A stretch of DNA of 33,905 nt from JBCDGZ01 sp038750655. Lineage in GTDB: Bacteria; Bacteroidota; Bacteroidia; Chitinophagales; Saprospiraceae. The position numbers and the translations under genes are program-made. Within the stretch, counting starts at the first letter, position 1. The number at the start of each line of letters is the position of its first letter. The notes under the pieces are model-generated. The model worked only from the letters and a program-made list of their open reading frames with translations, did not search any database and was not told the DNA's origin. Shown piece after piece: positions 17,224 through 25,100 of the stretch. Location of the stretch: NCBI GenBank assembly GCA_038750655.1, contig JBCDGZ010000088.1, forward strand, positions 1 through 33,905. Direction: 5' to 3'.

Positions 17224-17679
17224 ATGAAAAAAATCAAAGCAATACTAACGGGAACCCTCCTTCTTGGAGTCGCCTTTTTAGCCACAGCCCAACCAACCGC
17301 CGAAAAGACACTGGTTAAATCTTTTAACCTCAAAGGAAAGCAAGTCGTCGTACTCGATTTAGAAGGAGATATTGAGGTACAGGAATGGAACAACGACATC
17401 ATGCGGATTCAAATGACTATTGGCCTCCCTAATGGCAGCGAATCCATGCTTAAGTCTTTGATCAGAGCGGGTCGTTATAATCTGCAAAGTAAGGTTGGCG
17501 ATGAAGATGCCTACATGGTTCACGCTCCAGGCCTGAACCGCGAAGTGAAGATCAGAGGACAACTGCTCAAAGAACATGTCGGCTACATTGTCTACGCACC
17601 TTCTGGTGTGTTAGTTAAGCAGGCCGGAGATGCCTCTACCAGCAGTGTATCTGACGATGGCAGTCCATCATCACTCTAA
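17224..17679 (+). CDS. Small exported protein, paralogue A (DUF4097-like N-terminal half)
   Basis: A 151-aa protein with a signal peptide (MKKIKAILTGTLLLGVAFLA, cleavage near TAQ), so periplasmic or outer-membrane associated. The mature part starts with LVKSFNLKGKQVVVLDLEGD and EVQEWNNDIMRIQMTI, the look of the first strands of a beta-helical adhesin-head or DUF4097-like domain, but it stops at about 120 residues, and the end is a low-complexity Ser/Asp tail (TSSVSDDGSPSSL). It is clearly related to the protein encoded at 17912-18373 (shared F.L......L.G..E...W, GRY and I.VP positions). The exact function is unknown. ATG 17224 is supported by the signal peptide and the upstream promoter candidate. 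Confidence 0.75.
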   Translation: MKKIKAILTGTLLLGVAFLATAQPTAEKTLVKSFNLKGKQVVVLDLEGDIEVQEWNNDIMRIQMTIGLPNGSESMLKSLIRAGRYNLQSKVGDEDAYMVHAPGLNREVKIRGQLLKEHVGYIVYAPSGVLVKQAGDASTSSVSDDGSPSSL

Positions 17680-17740
17680 AACGCATGAGGTAGGTTTTGC
17701 CTACTTCTACTGACAACATTATACATAAATCCCGCGTTAT

Positions 17741-17788
17741 AGGGGGGAAAATGACGGATTCATCTTGATCTCGCATTTTTCCCCCTTT
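17741..17788. terminator. Imperfect G-rich/C-rich hairpin between the paralogues
   Basis: AGGGGGGAAAATG (17741-17753) is complementary, with one bulge, to the segment GCATTTTTCCCCCTTT (17773-17788), separated by about 19 bases. It could end the transcript of paralogue A, but no long T-run follows on the plus strand, so this is a weak terminator call; it may be an mRNA-stability hairpin. Confidence 0.4.
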
Positions 17789-17911
17789 ACATTTTAGTGA
17801 AAATACGATATATTGCATCGTTATCTTAGGATAACATTTAACAACGAATAACTTACACTTACATTCACTGCTATGGCTATATCCCTCAAGTCATGCCAAA
17901 ACTTACTTACG

Positions 17912-18373
17912 ATGAGAAAGACACTAACTGTCATTCTTTTTGCCCTCCTATCTGCCTCCTACGTACATGCACAGCTCGAAAAAGTCCTTCACCAATCCTT
18001 TGATCTCAATAGCATCAGCAACATCAATTTGGAGCTGTATGGGGAATATGAGATCGAAAAATGGGCCGGCAATTCCATCCTCACCGAGACAACGGTGCAA
18101 ATCTACGACGCTACTCCAGGAATTTTCAAGCACTTTATCAAAGATGGTCGCTACGGCATTGAAGCCGATTTGACCGACGGAAACATTCAGCTCAAATCTA
18201 CCGATAACGAGCGAGTGGCCATTCGCCGGAAGAATCCGGAGGGTGAGGGCTACAAGGAATGCTACGAATTTGTGAAGCTGCGCATCTTTGTTCCAGATGA
18301 TTTTAAAGTTGTTGATCAAACGCAATTGGTGCGCGATACGCCTTCTGAGGCCACAACTTCTAAGGAGAATTAG
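17912..18373 (+). CDS. Small exported protein, paralogue B
   Basis: A 153-aa protein with signal peptide MRKTLTVILFALLSASYVHA before Q. ATG 17912 is preferred over the in-frame ATG 17873, which would add 13 residues (MAISLKSCQNLLT) before the natural Arg-Lys n-region. The mature part, with HQSFDLNSISNINLELYGEY, EIEKWAGNSILTETTVQIYD and FIKDGRYGIEADL, aligns by eye with paralogue A over most of its length. It ends YEFVKLRIFVPDDFKVV plus a short Thr/Ser/Glu tail. Like paralogue A it looks like a shortened beta-rich envelope protein; no catalytic motif is visible. The pair probably arose by tandem duplication; the encoding sequences are strongly diverged, so this is not recent. Confidence 0.75.
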   Translation: MRKTLTVILFALLSASYVHAQLEKVLHQSFDLNSISNINLELYGEYEIEKWAGNSILTETTVQIYDATPGIFKHFIKDGRYGIEADLTDGNIQLKSTDNERVAIRRKNPEGEGYKECYEFVKLRIFVPDDFKVVDQTQLVRDTPSEATTSKEN

Positions 18374-18385
18374 TTGTAAAACCCC

Positions 18386-18393
18386 TACCTTTG
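18386..18393 (+). promoter_or_regulatory. Possible -7 box for the FAD oxidoreductase gene
   Basis: TACCTTTG is identical to the kdsA -7 box and lies 13 bases past the paralogue B stop. No TTG is present at the expected 20-base distance (the nearest, at 18374, is only 9 bases away), so the call rests on the -7 box alone. Confidence 0.35.
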
Positions 18394-18475
18394 CGCTGCT
18401 AAAGACGGAGACAAATTATTGATAAGCTATTTTGATTTCGTAAAATTGCTTAGCGATAATTCCGTAAAACTATCT

Positions 18476-20035
18476 ATGAAGCAGCTCATCGAATTAAAAC
18501 TCAAGCCGAGCGAGGCCAACGACGAAGCCTTGATTCAAAAGCGGGTGCGCAAGCGCTGTCGCATTGCTCCTGCTAAGGCGCTACATACGCGCGTTGTCCG
18601 TCGCTCTATTGATGCCCGGGGCCAACAGCCCCTGATCTTGCTGCGGCTGGAAGTCTACGTAGATGAGGCCCCCAGCGCCGAGCCAGCTCTGCTGGCCGCC
18701 TTACAGCCCGTTCACGAAGCGCCCGAAGTGCTCATCGTCGGGGCCGGGCCGGCCGGCTACTTCGCTGCCCTTGAACTCATCGAACAGGGCCTGCGCCCCA
18801 TCCTCTTTGACCGCGGCCGCGACGTCCGCGCCCGCCGCCGCGACCTGCGAGCCATCCAGCAATTCGGTGAAGTCAATCCTCATTCCAACTACTGCTTCGG
18901 CGAAGGCGGCGCCGGCACCTACTCCGATGGGAAGCTCTACACCCGCTCCCACAAGCGCGGCAACATCTACAAAGCCCTGCGCCTACTGGTCGAGCACGGT
19001 GCTCAACCCGAAATTCTTATCGACGCCCATCCCCACATCGGCTCCAACAAACTGCCTAAAGTCGTCGCCAACATCCGCGAAACGATCCTGCACTACGGCG
19101 GCGCAATCCACTTCGATGCTCACGTAACCGATATTTTGACTCGAAAGGGCAGGGTAGCCGGCCTGCAAATCCACGGCGATCAAATCTACGAGGGCCAAAC
19201 CTTGGTTCTAGCCACTGGCCACTCTGCTCGCGACATCTACGCTCTGCTGCATCGCAAGGGCCTACGTTTGGAGGCCAAGCCCTTCGCCCTCGGCGTGCGT
19301 GTAGAGCACAACCAGGCGCTGATCGATAAAATCCAGTATCGCCAATCGCCCCGCGAAGCGGCCCTGCCTGCTTCCAGCTACCGCCTGGCCTGTCAGATCG
19401 GCCAGCATGGCGTATTTTCCTTCTGTATGTGCCCCGGAGGGCTGGTAGTGCCCGCGGCCACGGCTCCCGGTGAGATTGTAGTCAACGGCATGTCCCTATC
19501 GCGCCGGGATTCTCCCTACGCTAACTCTGGAACAGTCGTCTCCGTTGCCCTCGAAGACTTAGTAGATTACCGCCAGCACGGCGTGTTTGCTGCCCTAGAA
19601 TTCCAAAAAGCCGTAGAGCGGCGGCTGTTCGGCGCTGGCGACGGCAGCCAGCAGGCCCCCGCCCTGCGGATGACCGACTTCGTAGAAGGCCGCCTTTCCA
19701 AAGATTTACCGGACAGCTCCTACATCCCTGGTCTCTACCCCGCGCCGCTCTACGAGCTGCTCCCGCCGCTGATTTATGAGAAGCTGAGAGCCGGCATGCA
19801 AGAGTTTGGCCGCCGCATGCGCGGCTATTTCACCGCCGAGGCCAATGTCATCGGCACGGAAAGCCGCACCAGCTCGCCCGTCAAAATTCCGAGAAGTGAC
19901 CAAACTTGTATGCATCAGGACCTTGAAGGTTTGTTCCCCTGTGGAGAAGGAGCGGGCTACGCCGGGGGGATCATCTCGGCGGCGATGGATGGCCAGCGCG
20001 TCGCCCGGGCCGTCGCCCAATACTTAGCAGATTAA
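18476..20035 (+). CDS. NAD(P)/FAD-dependent oxidoreductase, COG2509-like
   Basis: A 519-aa cytoplasmic flavoprotein of uncharacterised role. ATG 18476 is chosen; the frame also runs back to a TTG at 18419, but that 19-residue addition (ISYFDFVKLLSDNSVKLS) lies beside the likely promoter and is not typical. Residues 1-75 form a small Arg/Lys-rich domain with VRKRCRIAPAKALHTRVVRR. A Rossmann FAD-binding motif follows (VLIVGAGPAGYFAALELIEQ, Gly residues near 89-94), then YCFGEGGAGTYSDGKLYTR, VLATGHSARDIY, and FSFCMCPGGLVVPAAT. The C-terminal GEGAGYAGGIISAAMDG closes the FAD site. These motifs are those of the COG2509 uncharacterised FAD dehydrogenases; the substrate is not known. The gene is very GC-rich compared with its neighbours. 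It converges with a membrane protein gene 15 bases downstream. Confidence 0.88.
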   Translation: MKQLIELKLKPSEANDEALIQKRVRKRCRIAPAKALHTRVVRRSIDARGQQPLILLRLEVYVDEAPSAEPALLAALQPVHEAPEVLIVGAGPAGYFAALELIEQGLRPILFDRGRDVRARRRDLRAIQQFGEVNPHSNYCFGEGGAGTYSDGKLYTRSHKRGNIYKALRLLVEHGAQPEILIDAHPHIGSNKLPKVVANIRETILHYGGAIHFDAHVTDILTRKGRVAGLQIHGDQIYEGQTLVLATGHSARDIYALLHRKGLRLEAKPFALGVRVEHNQALIDKIQYRQSPREAALPASSYRLACQIGQHGVFSFCMCPGGLVVPAATAPGEIVVNGMSLSRRDSPYANSGTVVSVALEDLVDYRQHGVFAALEFQKAVERRLFGAGDGSQQAPALRMTDFVEGRLSKDLPDSSYIPGLYPAPLYELLPPLIYEKLRAGMQEFGRRMRGYFTAEANVIGTESRTSSPVKIPRSDQTCMHQDLEGLFPCGEGAGYAGGIISAAMDGQRVARAVAQYLAD

Positions 20036-20050
20036 AACCCAGTGTCGGTT

Positions 20051-20416
20051 TCAGCCTAAAAACAAGGTCTTCCAAGGGATCACAAAAGGCAGCACCAGCA
20101 CCCAAATCACAAAGAACACAGCCATTCCTCTCGGATAAGCCTGCCCCGCCATATGGGCCGGCAAGGCCGCCACTACCAACCAGGAGAACTTATAGATCAA
20201 CTGAAAGAGCAGCACCAGACTCATCTGCCGCGGAAAAAAGAGCCCGAGGATGGATAGGATAAAAATAGCCCCCCACAGGGCCCCCACTAGCCGGATGGCC
20301 TCCGAGTAAGCAAAACTCCCCTCAAAGACACTGTGCTGCGCAATTTTAGGATAAAACAAGCTAGAGATACTGATCCAGCCCGCTACGATAATATTGGCGA
20401 TGTAAACGATTTTCAT
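20051..20416 (-). CDS. Small four-helix membrane protein, unknown
   Basis: A 121-aa integral membrane protein with four likely transmembrane segments (IVYIANIIVAGWISISSLF; LVGALWGAIFILSILGLFF; MSLVLLFQLIYKFSWLVVAA; GMAVFFVIWVLVLPFVIPW). The family is not recognised; the layout resembles small DoxX/DUF-type inner-membrane proteins. Two starts are possible, 20425 (MLPMKIVY) and 20416 (MKIVY). The second is preferred because a TAACTTTG -7-like box on this strand at 20437-20430 would place the transcript start near 20423, inside the first ATG. It is convergent with the FAD oxidoreductase gene, 15 bases apart, and no terminator was seen between them. Confidence 0.65.
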   Translation of the reverse strand: MKIVYIANIIVAGWISISSLFYPKIAQHSVFEGSFAYSEAIRLVGALWGAIFILSILGLFFPRQMSLVLLFQLIYKFSWLVVAALPAHMAGQAYPRGMAVFFVIWVLVLPFVIPWKTLFLG

Positions 20417-20429
20417 TGGTAACATAACG

Positions 20430-20437
20430 CAAAGTTA
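20430..20437 (-). promoter_or_regulatory. Possible -7 box for the 20416 membrane gene
   Basis: On the minus strand the bases read TAACTTTG, an exact TAnnTTTG match, 14 bases before ATG 20416. No TTG is found about 20 bases upstream, so only half of the promoter is supported. Confidence 0.4.
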
Positions 20438-20477
20438 GGATTTGTTTGGGGAGGCCGGCTGCACATAGGTTAAGTTT

Positions 20478-20683
20478 GCGCCTTTGGCGCTTATGGTGGA
20501 CGGTCGGCACCTGCGGTGCTTTGGTTGACGGTAGACGGCTGGACGTGTAGATAGTTAAGGCACCATAGGTGCTCATCTTTCGATAGGCCGTCTACCGTCC
20601 ACCCCCAGCGCCAAAGGCCCCGAAGGGATGGCGATGCCACGCCACCCGTCCACCGCAAGAAAGCGCTCCCAGCGCTTTCTTGC
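20478..20683. repeat. Array of tri-loop hairpins with GGTGGACGGT boxes
   Basis: The region between the two membrane genes is filled with short palindromes having three-base loops: GCGCC-TTT-GGCGC (20478-20490), GCACC-TGC-GGTGC (20507-20519), GCACC-ATA-GGTGC (20560-20572), and a perfect 13-bp stem GCAAGAAAGCGCT-CCC-AGCGCTTTCTTGC (20655-20683). Next to them lies a GGTGGACGGT-like box: plus strand at 20495-20504 and 20523-20532, minus strand at 20603-20594 and 20654-20645. A 17-bp segment at 20523-20539 is repeated inverted at 20587-20603 with one mismatch, enclosing the third hairpin. No reading frame uses this composition. It looks like clustered REP-like or other small palindromic mobile units. 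Confidence 0.85.
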
Positions 20684-20710
20684 CAATCCCAATATATCTT
20701 AGTAAATTCA
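20680..20710 (+). promoter_or_regulatory. Promoter candidate for the DoxX-like gene
   Basis: TTG (20680-20682), a 20-base spacer and TAAATTCA (20703-20710) repeat the spacing of the kdsA promoter. The TTG lies inside the right arm of the 13-bp hairpin, so hairpin extrusion and promoter use could interfere. The start codon is 35 bases downstream. Confidence 0.5.
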
Positions 20711-20745
20711 CCCCGATAAGCGAATGTACTGATAGATACTTGCTA

Positions 20746-21159
20746 ATGAAAGATGTTATAGACCTGATTGCGAGAATATTAATTGCTTTTATTTTCCTCT
20801 TTGAAGCCTACGATGCCACTGTATATTTTAACAGTAATAAAGCTGAGATGACCAGCTATGGGCTAACCTGGAACCAGGATTTGCTGCTCGTTGGAGCGAT
20901 TTTTATCCTGATTTTGGGAGGCGTATTAGTGCTGATTGGTTACCGCTCTTCATTCGGGGCCTTGCTGCTGTTGTTATACTGGATACCCTTGACTTTTATT
21001 GTTCATTCTTGGTGGAACGACCCGGAGGAGATTCGGCGAGCGCAGTCCTTCGAGTTTATGAAGAACATTGCTATTATGGGAGGCTTGCTGATGATTTGGG
21101 TCAATGGCAGCGGGCGGTACAGTATTCGGCGGCTCTTTGCTACGACTCGGGTGCCGTAG
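20746..21159 (+). CDS. DoxX-family membrane protein
   Basis: A 137-aa membrane protein with four hydrophobic segments: LIARILIAFIFLFEAYDATV, LLLVGAIFILILGGVLVLIG, FGALLLLLYWIPLTFIV, and NIAIMGGLLMIWVNG. The pattern R-L-A near the N-terminus, an M..YG turn before helix 2, the H-WW motif after helix 3 and the FMKNIAIMGGLL helix is that of the DoxX family, inner-membrane proteins whose biochemical role is mostly unknown. ATG 20746 is chosen over an in-frame TTG at 20680, because the TTG lies in the promoter and hairpin and the 22 added residues are not family-like. The last 20 bases overlap tail-to-tail with the K+ channel gene on the other strand. Confidence 0.82.
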   Translation: MKDVIDLIARILIAFIFLFEAYDATVYFNSNKAEMTSYGLTWNQDLLLVGAIFILILGGVLVLIGYRSSFGALLLLLYWIPLTFIVHSWWNDPEEIRRAQSFEFMKNIAIMGGLLMIWVNGSGRYSIRRLFATTRVP

Positions 21160-22003
21160 GCGGCTCTTCGTTCAAAACTTCTCCACAATATTTACAGTAA
21201 ACGGCATCATCGTCGTGTCCATCTTGACTGCAATAGCGGCAGCATTGGGTGTTGGTGCTCATAGCATTGGACTTGTTGATGAACTCTGCGGAGACAATAC
21301 CGGTAGGGACCGCAATGACGGCGTAACCCATGATCATGACGATGGAGGCAAGAAATTGGCCGAATTCGGTTGTTGGAGCAATGTCGCCGTAGCCAACGGT
21401 GGTGAGGGTGACGATGGCCCAGTAGATGCTACGGGGGATACTGGTAAAGTTGGAATCCGCCGAGCCTCCTTCGATTAGGTACATGATCGAGCCAATGATG
21501 GTAACCATGAGCACCACAAAAACCAAGAAGACAGTGATCTTGGCCTGGCTGGCCCGCATGGCCAGTAAGATGAGGTTCCCCTCCTTGAGAAATTTCCCCA
21601 ATTTAAATATCCGGAAAACCCGCATTAGGCGCAGCGTACGAATGACCAGCAGGTATTGCGTACCGGCAAGAAAAAGGCTGATGTAAGTAGGAATGATGGC
21701 CAGCAGATCGATGATGCCGAAAAAACTGGTCGCGTATTTTAGCGGGCGATAGACGCAGTAAAGCCGCAGGATATATTCAATCGTAAAAATGATGGTGAAC
21801 ACCCATTCTAGGACGAAAAAGAGCTGGTGATAATGTTGATCAAGATAGCTGACGCTTTCGAGCATAACGACAATTACACTCAGTCCGATACAGATCATCA
21901 GAGCGATGTCGAATTGCTTGCCCAGCGGCGTATCCGCTTCAAAGATGATTTCGTGAATTTTTTCCCTTATTGGATGAAACTCAGAGCTTTTGGTCTCGGC
22001 CAT
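21140..22003 (-). CDS. Voltage-gated K+ channel with C-terminal zinc ribbon
   Basis: A 287-aa six-helix ion-transport-family channel. Helices S1-S3 lie around 32-50, 62-83 and 93-113. S4 has the classic charge every third residue: Arg122, Arg125, Arg128, Arg131, Lys134 (IRTLRLMRVFRIFKLG). S5 is ~155-177. The pore helix is followed by the K+ selectivity sequence TTVGYGD (201-207), and S6 is ~215-240. The soluble C-terminus carries a short zinc ribbon, C-C-x2-C (254/255, 258) and C-x2-C (270, 273), then a Glu/Pro tail. The ribbon is an addition to the KvAP-like core and may sense redox state or metal, or mediate assembly. Full-length homotetramer expected. The gene is transcribed away from the kinase gene (149-bp divergent spacer) and its 3' end overlaps the DoxX-like gene by 20 bases. 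Confidence 0.93.
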   Translation of the reverse strand: MAETKSSEFHPIREKIHEIIFEADTPLGKQFDIALMICIGLSVIVVMLESVSYLDQHYHQLFFVLEWVFTIIFTIEYILRLYCVYRPLKYATSFFGIIDLLAIIPTYISLFLAGTQYLLVIRTLRLMRVFRIFKLGKFLKEGNLILLAMRASQAKITVFLVFVVLMVTIIGSIMYLIEGGSADSNFTSIPRSIYWAIVTLTTVGYGDIAPTTEFGQFLASIVMIMGYAVIAVPTGIVSAEFINKSNAMSTNTQCCRYCSQDGHDDDAVYCKYCGEVLNEEPPTAPES

Positions 22004-22152
22004 ACATCGAATGTGGTAATTTAAAGCTCAAAAATAAGGAATATTCGGCATTATGGCCAATCACAGGCAATCCCGAGGCTGCTAGAGGTGCTAGTTGAGA
22101 ATATCTTTTGTACATTAGTTGTGCTGAATAATAGAGAGTCATCAAGAGCGTC

Positions 22153-25100
22153 ATGCCCCTTAGCTACAAATACATCATCAGCCTGTTGGTCGGCTGCCTG
22201 TTGAATATTGCGGTATTGATCGGGCAGGAGTATCATTTTCAGGTATCTCATTTATCTTTCGAGGAAGGCCTTTCCCACCGAAAAGTTAATTCAGTTACAC
22301 AAGATACACTTGGTTTGATCTGGCTGGCTACTGCCAATGGGCTTAACCGTTTCGATGGTTATGGTGTCAAACATTATTTTAAACAGACCAATGGTCTTAG
22401 ATCAAATGATATTCGGCAGGTCTTCACTGCTAAGAGTGGAAAAATATGGTGTGTTCACTGGACAAATTTACGTTCAAAAAATTATCGTTATGTACATACC
22501 AAAAATATAGATGTTTTTGACCCCTTGACGGAAAAGGCTGTTCCCTTTAATGCCTTCTACAAGGGGCCGAAAGATACTAGCATTTCATCAATCTACAAGG
22601 GGACAGATGGCTGGTTGTACTACTTAACTGATGAGGGGCAAATTTTTCGGGAGGATCAGCCCGAAAAAGCCCTGATCGACCTCCCAAAGAACTATACCGC
22701 CTATAATTTTATCCTTAATGAAAAGGGCGTTTGGTTAAATGGCTCCAATAAAATTGCTCACCTTTCTCTTGATGGCCAATTGCTGCATCAGGATTCGCTG
22801 GATATATATGTCGAACATCTGAAGTTTAAGAACAGTACGGACATCTGGTTGGTACCATCAAGCATATTTGGTGTTAATGATAAACACTCCTCTACGCTTT
22901 TTTGCAAAAGCGATTATGCTTCTGTACAACCCTATGAATTTCAATTGAATAAGTATGGCGCGAATTTTACGCACAGGCAGGTAGTCAATGTGAATGAATC
23001 GATTGAAGCACATCTCTATGGTCAACGCATTTATTTCTATGATAACTCACGCAAGCAACTCCTCAAAGAATTACGGCTCACTGTGCCCTATGTCGATTAT
23101 GCGCCCAACTATACTCAAGTCTTAGTAGATGACAATGAGGTGCTTTGGATAAGTACAACTTATGGAATGATAAAAATTGTACTATCAGAGAATCGTTTTA
23201 CCTATTTACTCGACGGTAAAAGTACCAGAGGCATCCTGCGATTGAATTCAGATAGTATCTTTATCTGTACTTATAAGGGCCCTTACATGCTGAATACCCA
23301 ACTGGATTCATTGACTTCAACCCATCAAAGAAATACGATTGTAGGATTGAGTTTTACACAAGATAGTGTAATCTGGGCCGGTATGCACGGCAATGTGGTC
23401 TTGAAAATCGACCAGCAGGGTAGAGTAATTGAAGAGGTTCGACCAGCCAGTGAAGAGCGGCCGCCAGTAGCCTTTTCGGTACCTTATTACGATAGCCTGA
23501 CGCAGCATATTTTTTGGACTTCCAACCGGGGGGTATTCGTTACAGATGACGCTACAAGCTTGGTGAAACCCTTTACTAATTCCCGGGGCCAAGCTTTGTT
23601 GGCTAATCAATTTGTACGGCAGTATTTACGCGATGAAGAGGGGCTGTGGTTTGTTTCCGAAAAGGGGATATACCTGTTGAATACCGAACAGGAGTTGGTA
23701 CACTTCGATTGGACTGAGCGGTATCGAGCATGCCAGTATATGTACAGGGATACCGATGGTATTCGCTGGCTGGCCATTAAGGATGGGGGGCTAATTCGCT
23801 GGAATGCGGCCAATAATGAACACAAGTTACTGACGATGAATGAAGGGCTGAGCAATAATAATATATACGCCATTTTTGAAGATGATTATGGTTATTTGTG
23901 GTTACCCAGCGATTTTGGATTGATGAGAATGAATCGGAAAGACTTGAGTATACAGACTTTTTTTGAGGAGGACGGTATTGCACATAATGAGTTCAATTAC
24001 AACTCTCATTTTGTAGATACTGATGGTCGTTTTTATTTGGGAGGGCTGAATGGCATCACTGTTTTTCATCCCTCAGATTTTGTTGAGGAGAAGCCTTCAA
24101 CAGCCTCACTGCAAATTACCGGTCTTAAATTTGTAAAATTCGACGATGGAATTATTGAGAACAGGACTGCTGATTTTTATCGCGATCAGCAAATTACGAT
24201 GTTCCCAGATGATCAGTCTTTTATCCTGAATTTTTCTTTGATTGATCATGTGAAAGAAGGCCGGCCTTCTTATGCTTATAAGATCGAAGGTCTAGACAAT
24301 ACCTGGACAAATATCAACGAAAATTTTCTGCGAATTAATAGATTGCCTTACGGTCAATATACCCTGTTGCTCAAAGGTCGGTATCTGGGGGGGAACTGGT
24401 CAAAGGAATTAGTAGAGGCGCCGTTGTTCGTCAAAAGGCCCATGTACCTTACGTCCTGGTTTTTAGGAGGTGCTGCGGTATTATTGCTATTGCTCATTGG
24501 AATAGCTGTAAAATGGCGGATCAGCTGGCTGAAGCGCGACAAGGAGCGGCTGCAGTTAGAAGTCGAGCGGCGGACGGCCCAGATCAGTCGGCAGGCCAAG
24601 GAGTTGGAAGCCCTCAACCGCACTAAAGATCGCTTTTTTGCCATCATCGCCCACGATTTGCGTCACCCGGCCCTGGCCTTTCGAGGATTGACCAAAAAAG
24701 TCAAGTACCTCATCGACAAAGGGCAGGTGGAGCGCATCCCCGCCCTGGGCGACGCCATCGACGAAGCCGCCTCCGGCCTCAATCGCCTCCTGGACAACCT
24801 GCTCAACTGGTCGCGCCTCCAAAACGGACGCATGCCCAACTACCCCCAGGCCGTTAAGCTCTGCCCCGTAGTCGAAGAAAACCTATCGCTGTTCAGCAAC
24901 ATCGCTGAAGTTAAGGCGGTGAGCCTACAGCAGCAAGTTCCACCCCATATCGACGTGTACATCGACCCCGATATGCTGTCGCTGCTGCTGCGCAACCTGC
25001 TGAGCAATGCCATCAAATTTACGCCCTCGGGAGGGCAGGTGGGCGTCAGCGCCAGCTTGGTACAAGGGCAGGCGCATATCCAGATCACCGACTCTGGGGT

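Noticed and set aside
20361..20576. Minus-strand frame of 71 codons through the hairpin array
   Set aside because: Composition is driven by the palindromes, and it overlaps the start of the membrane protein gene on the same strand in another frame.
20478..20683. CRISPR array
   Set aside because: Repeats are short palindromes of unequal spacing on both strands, with no uniform spacers and no cas genes.
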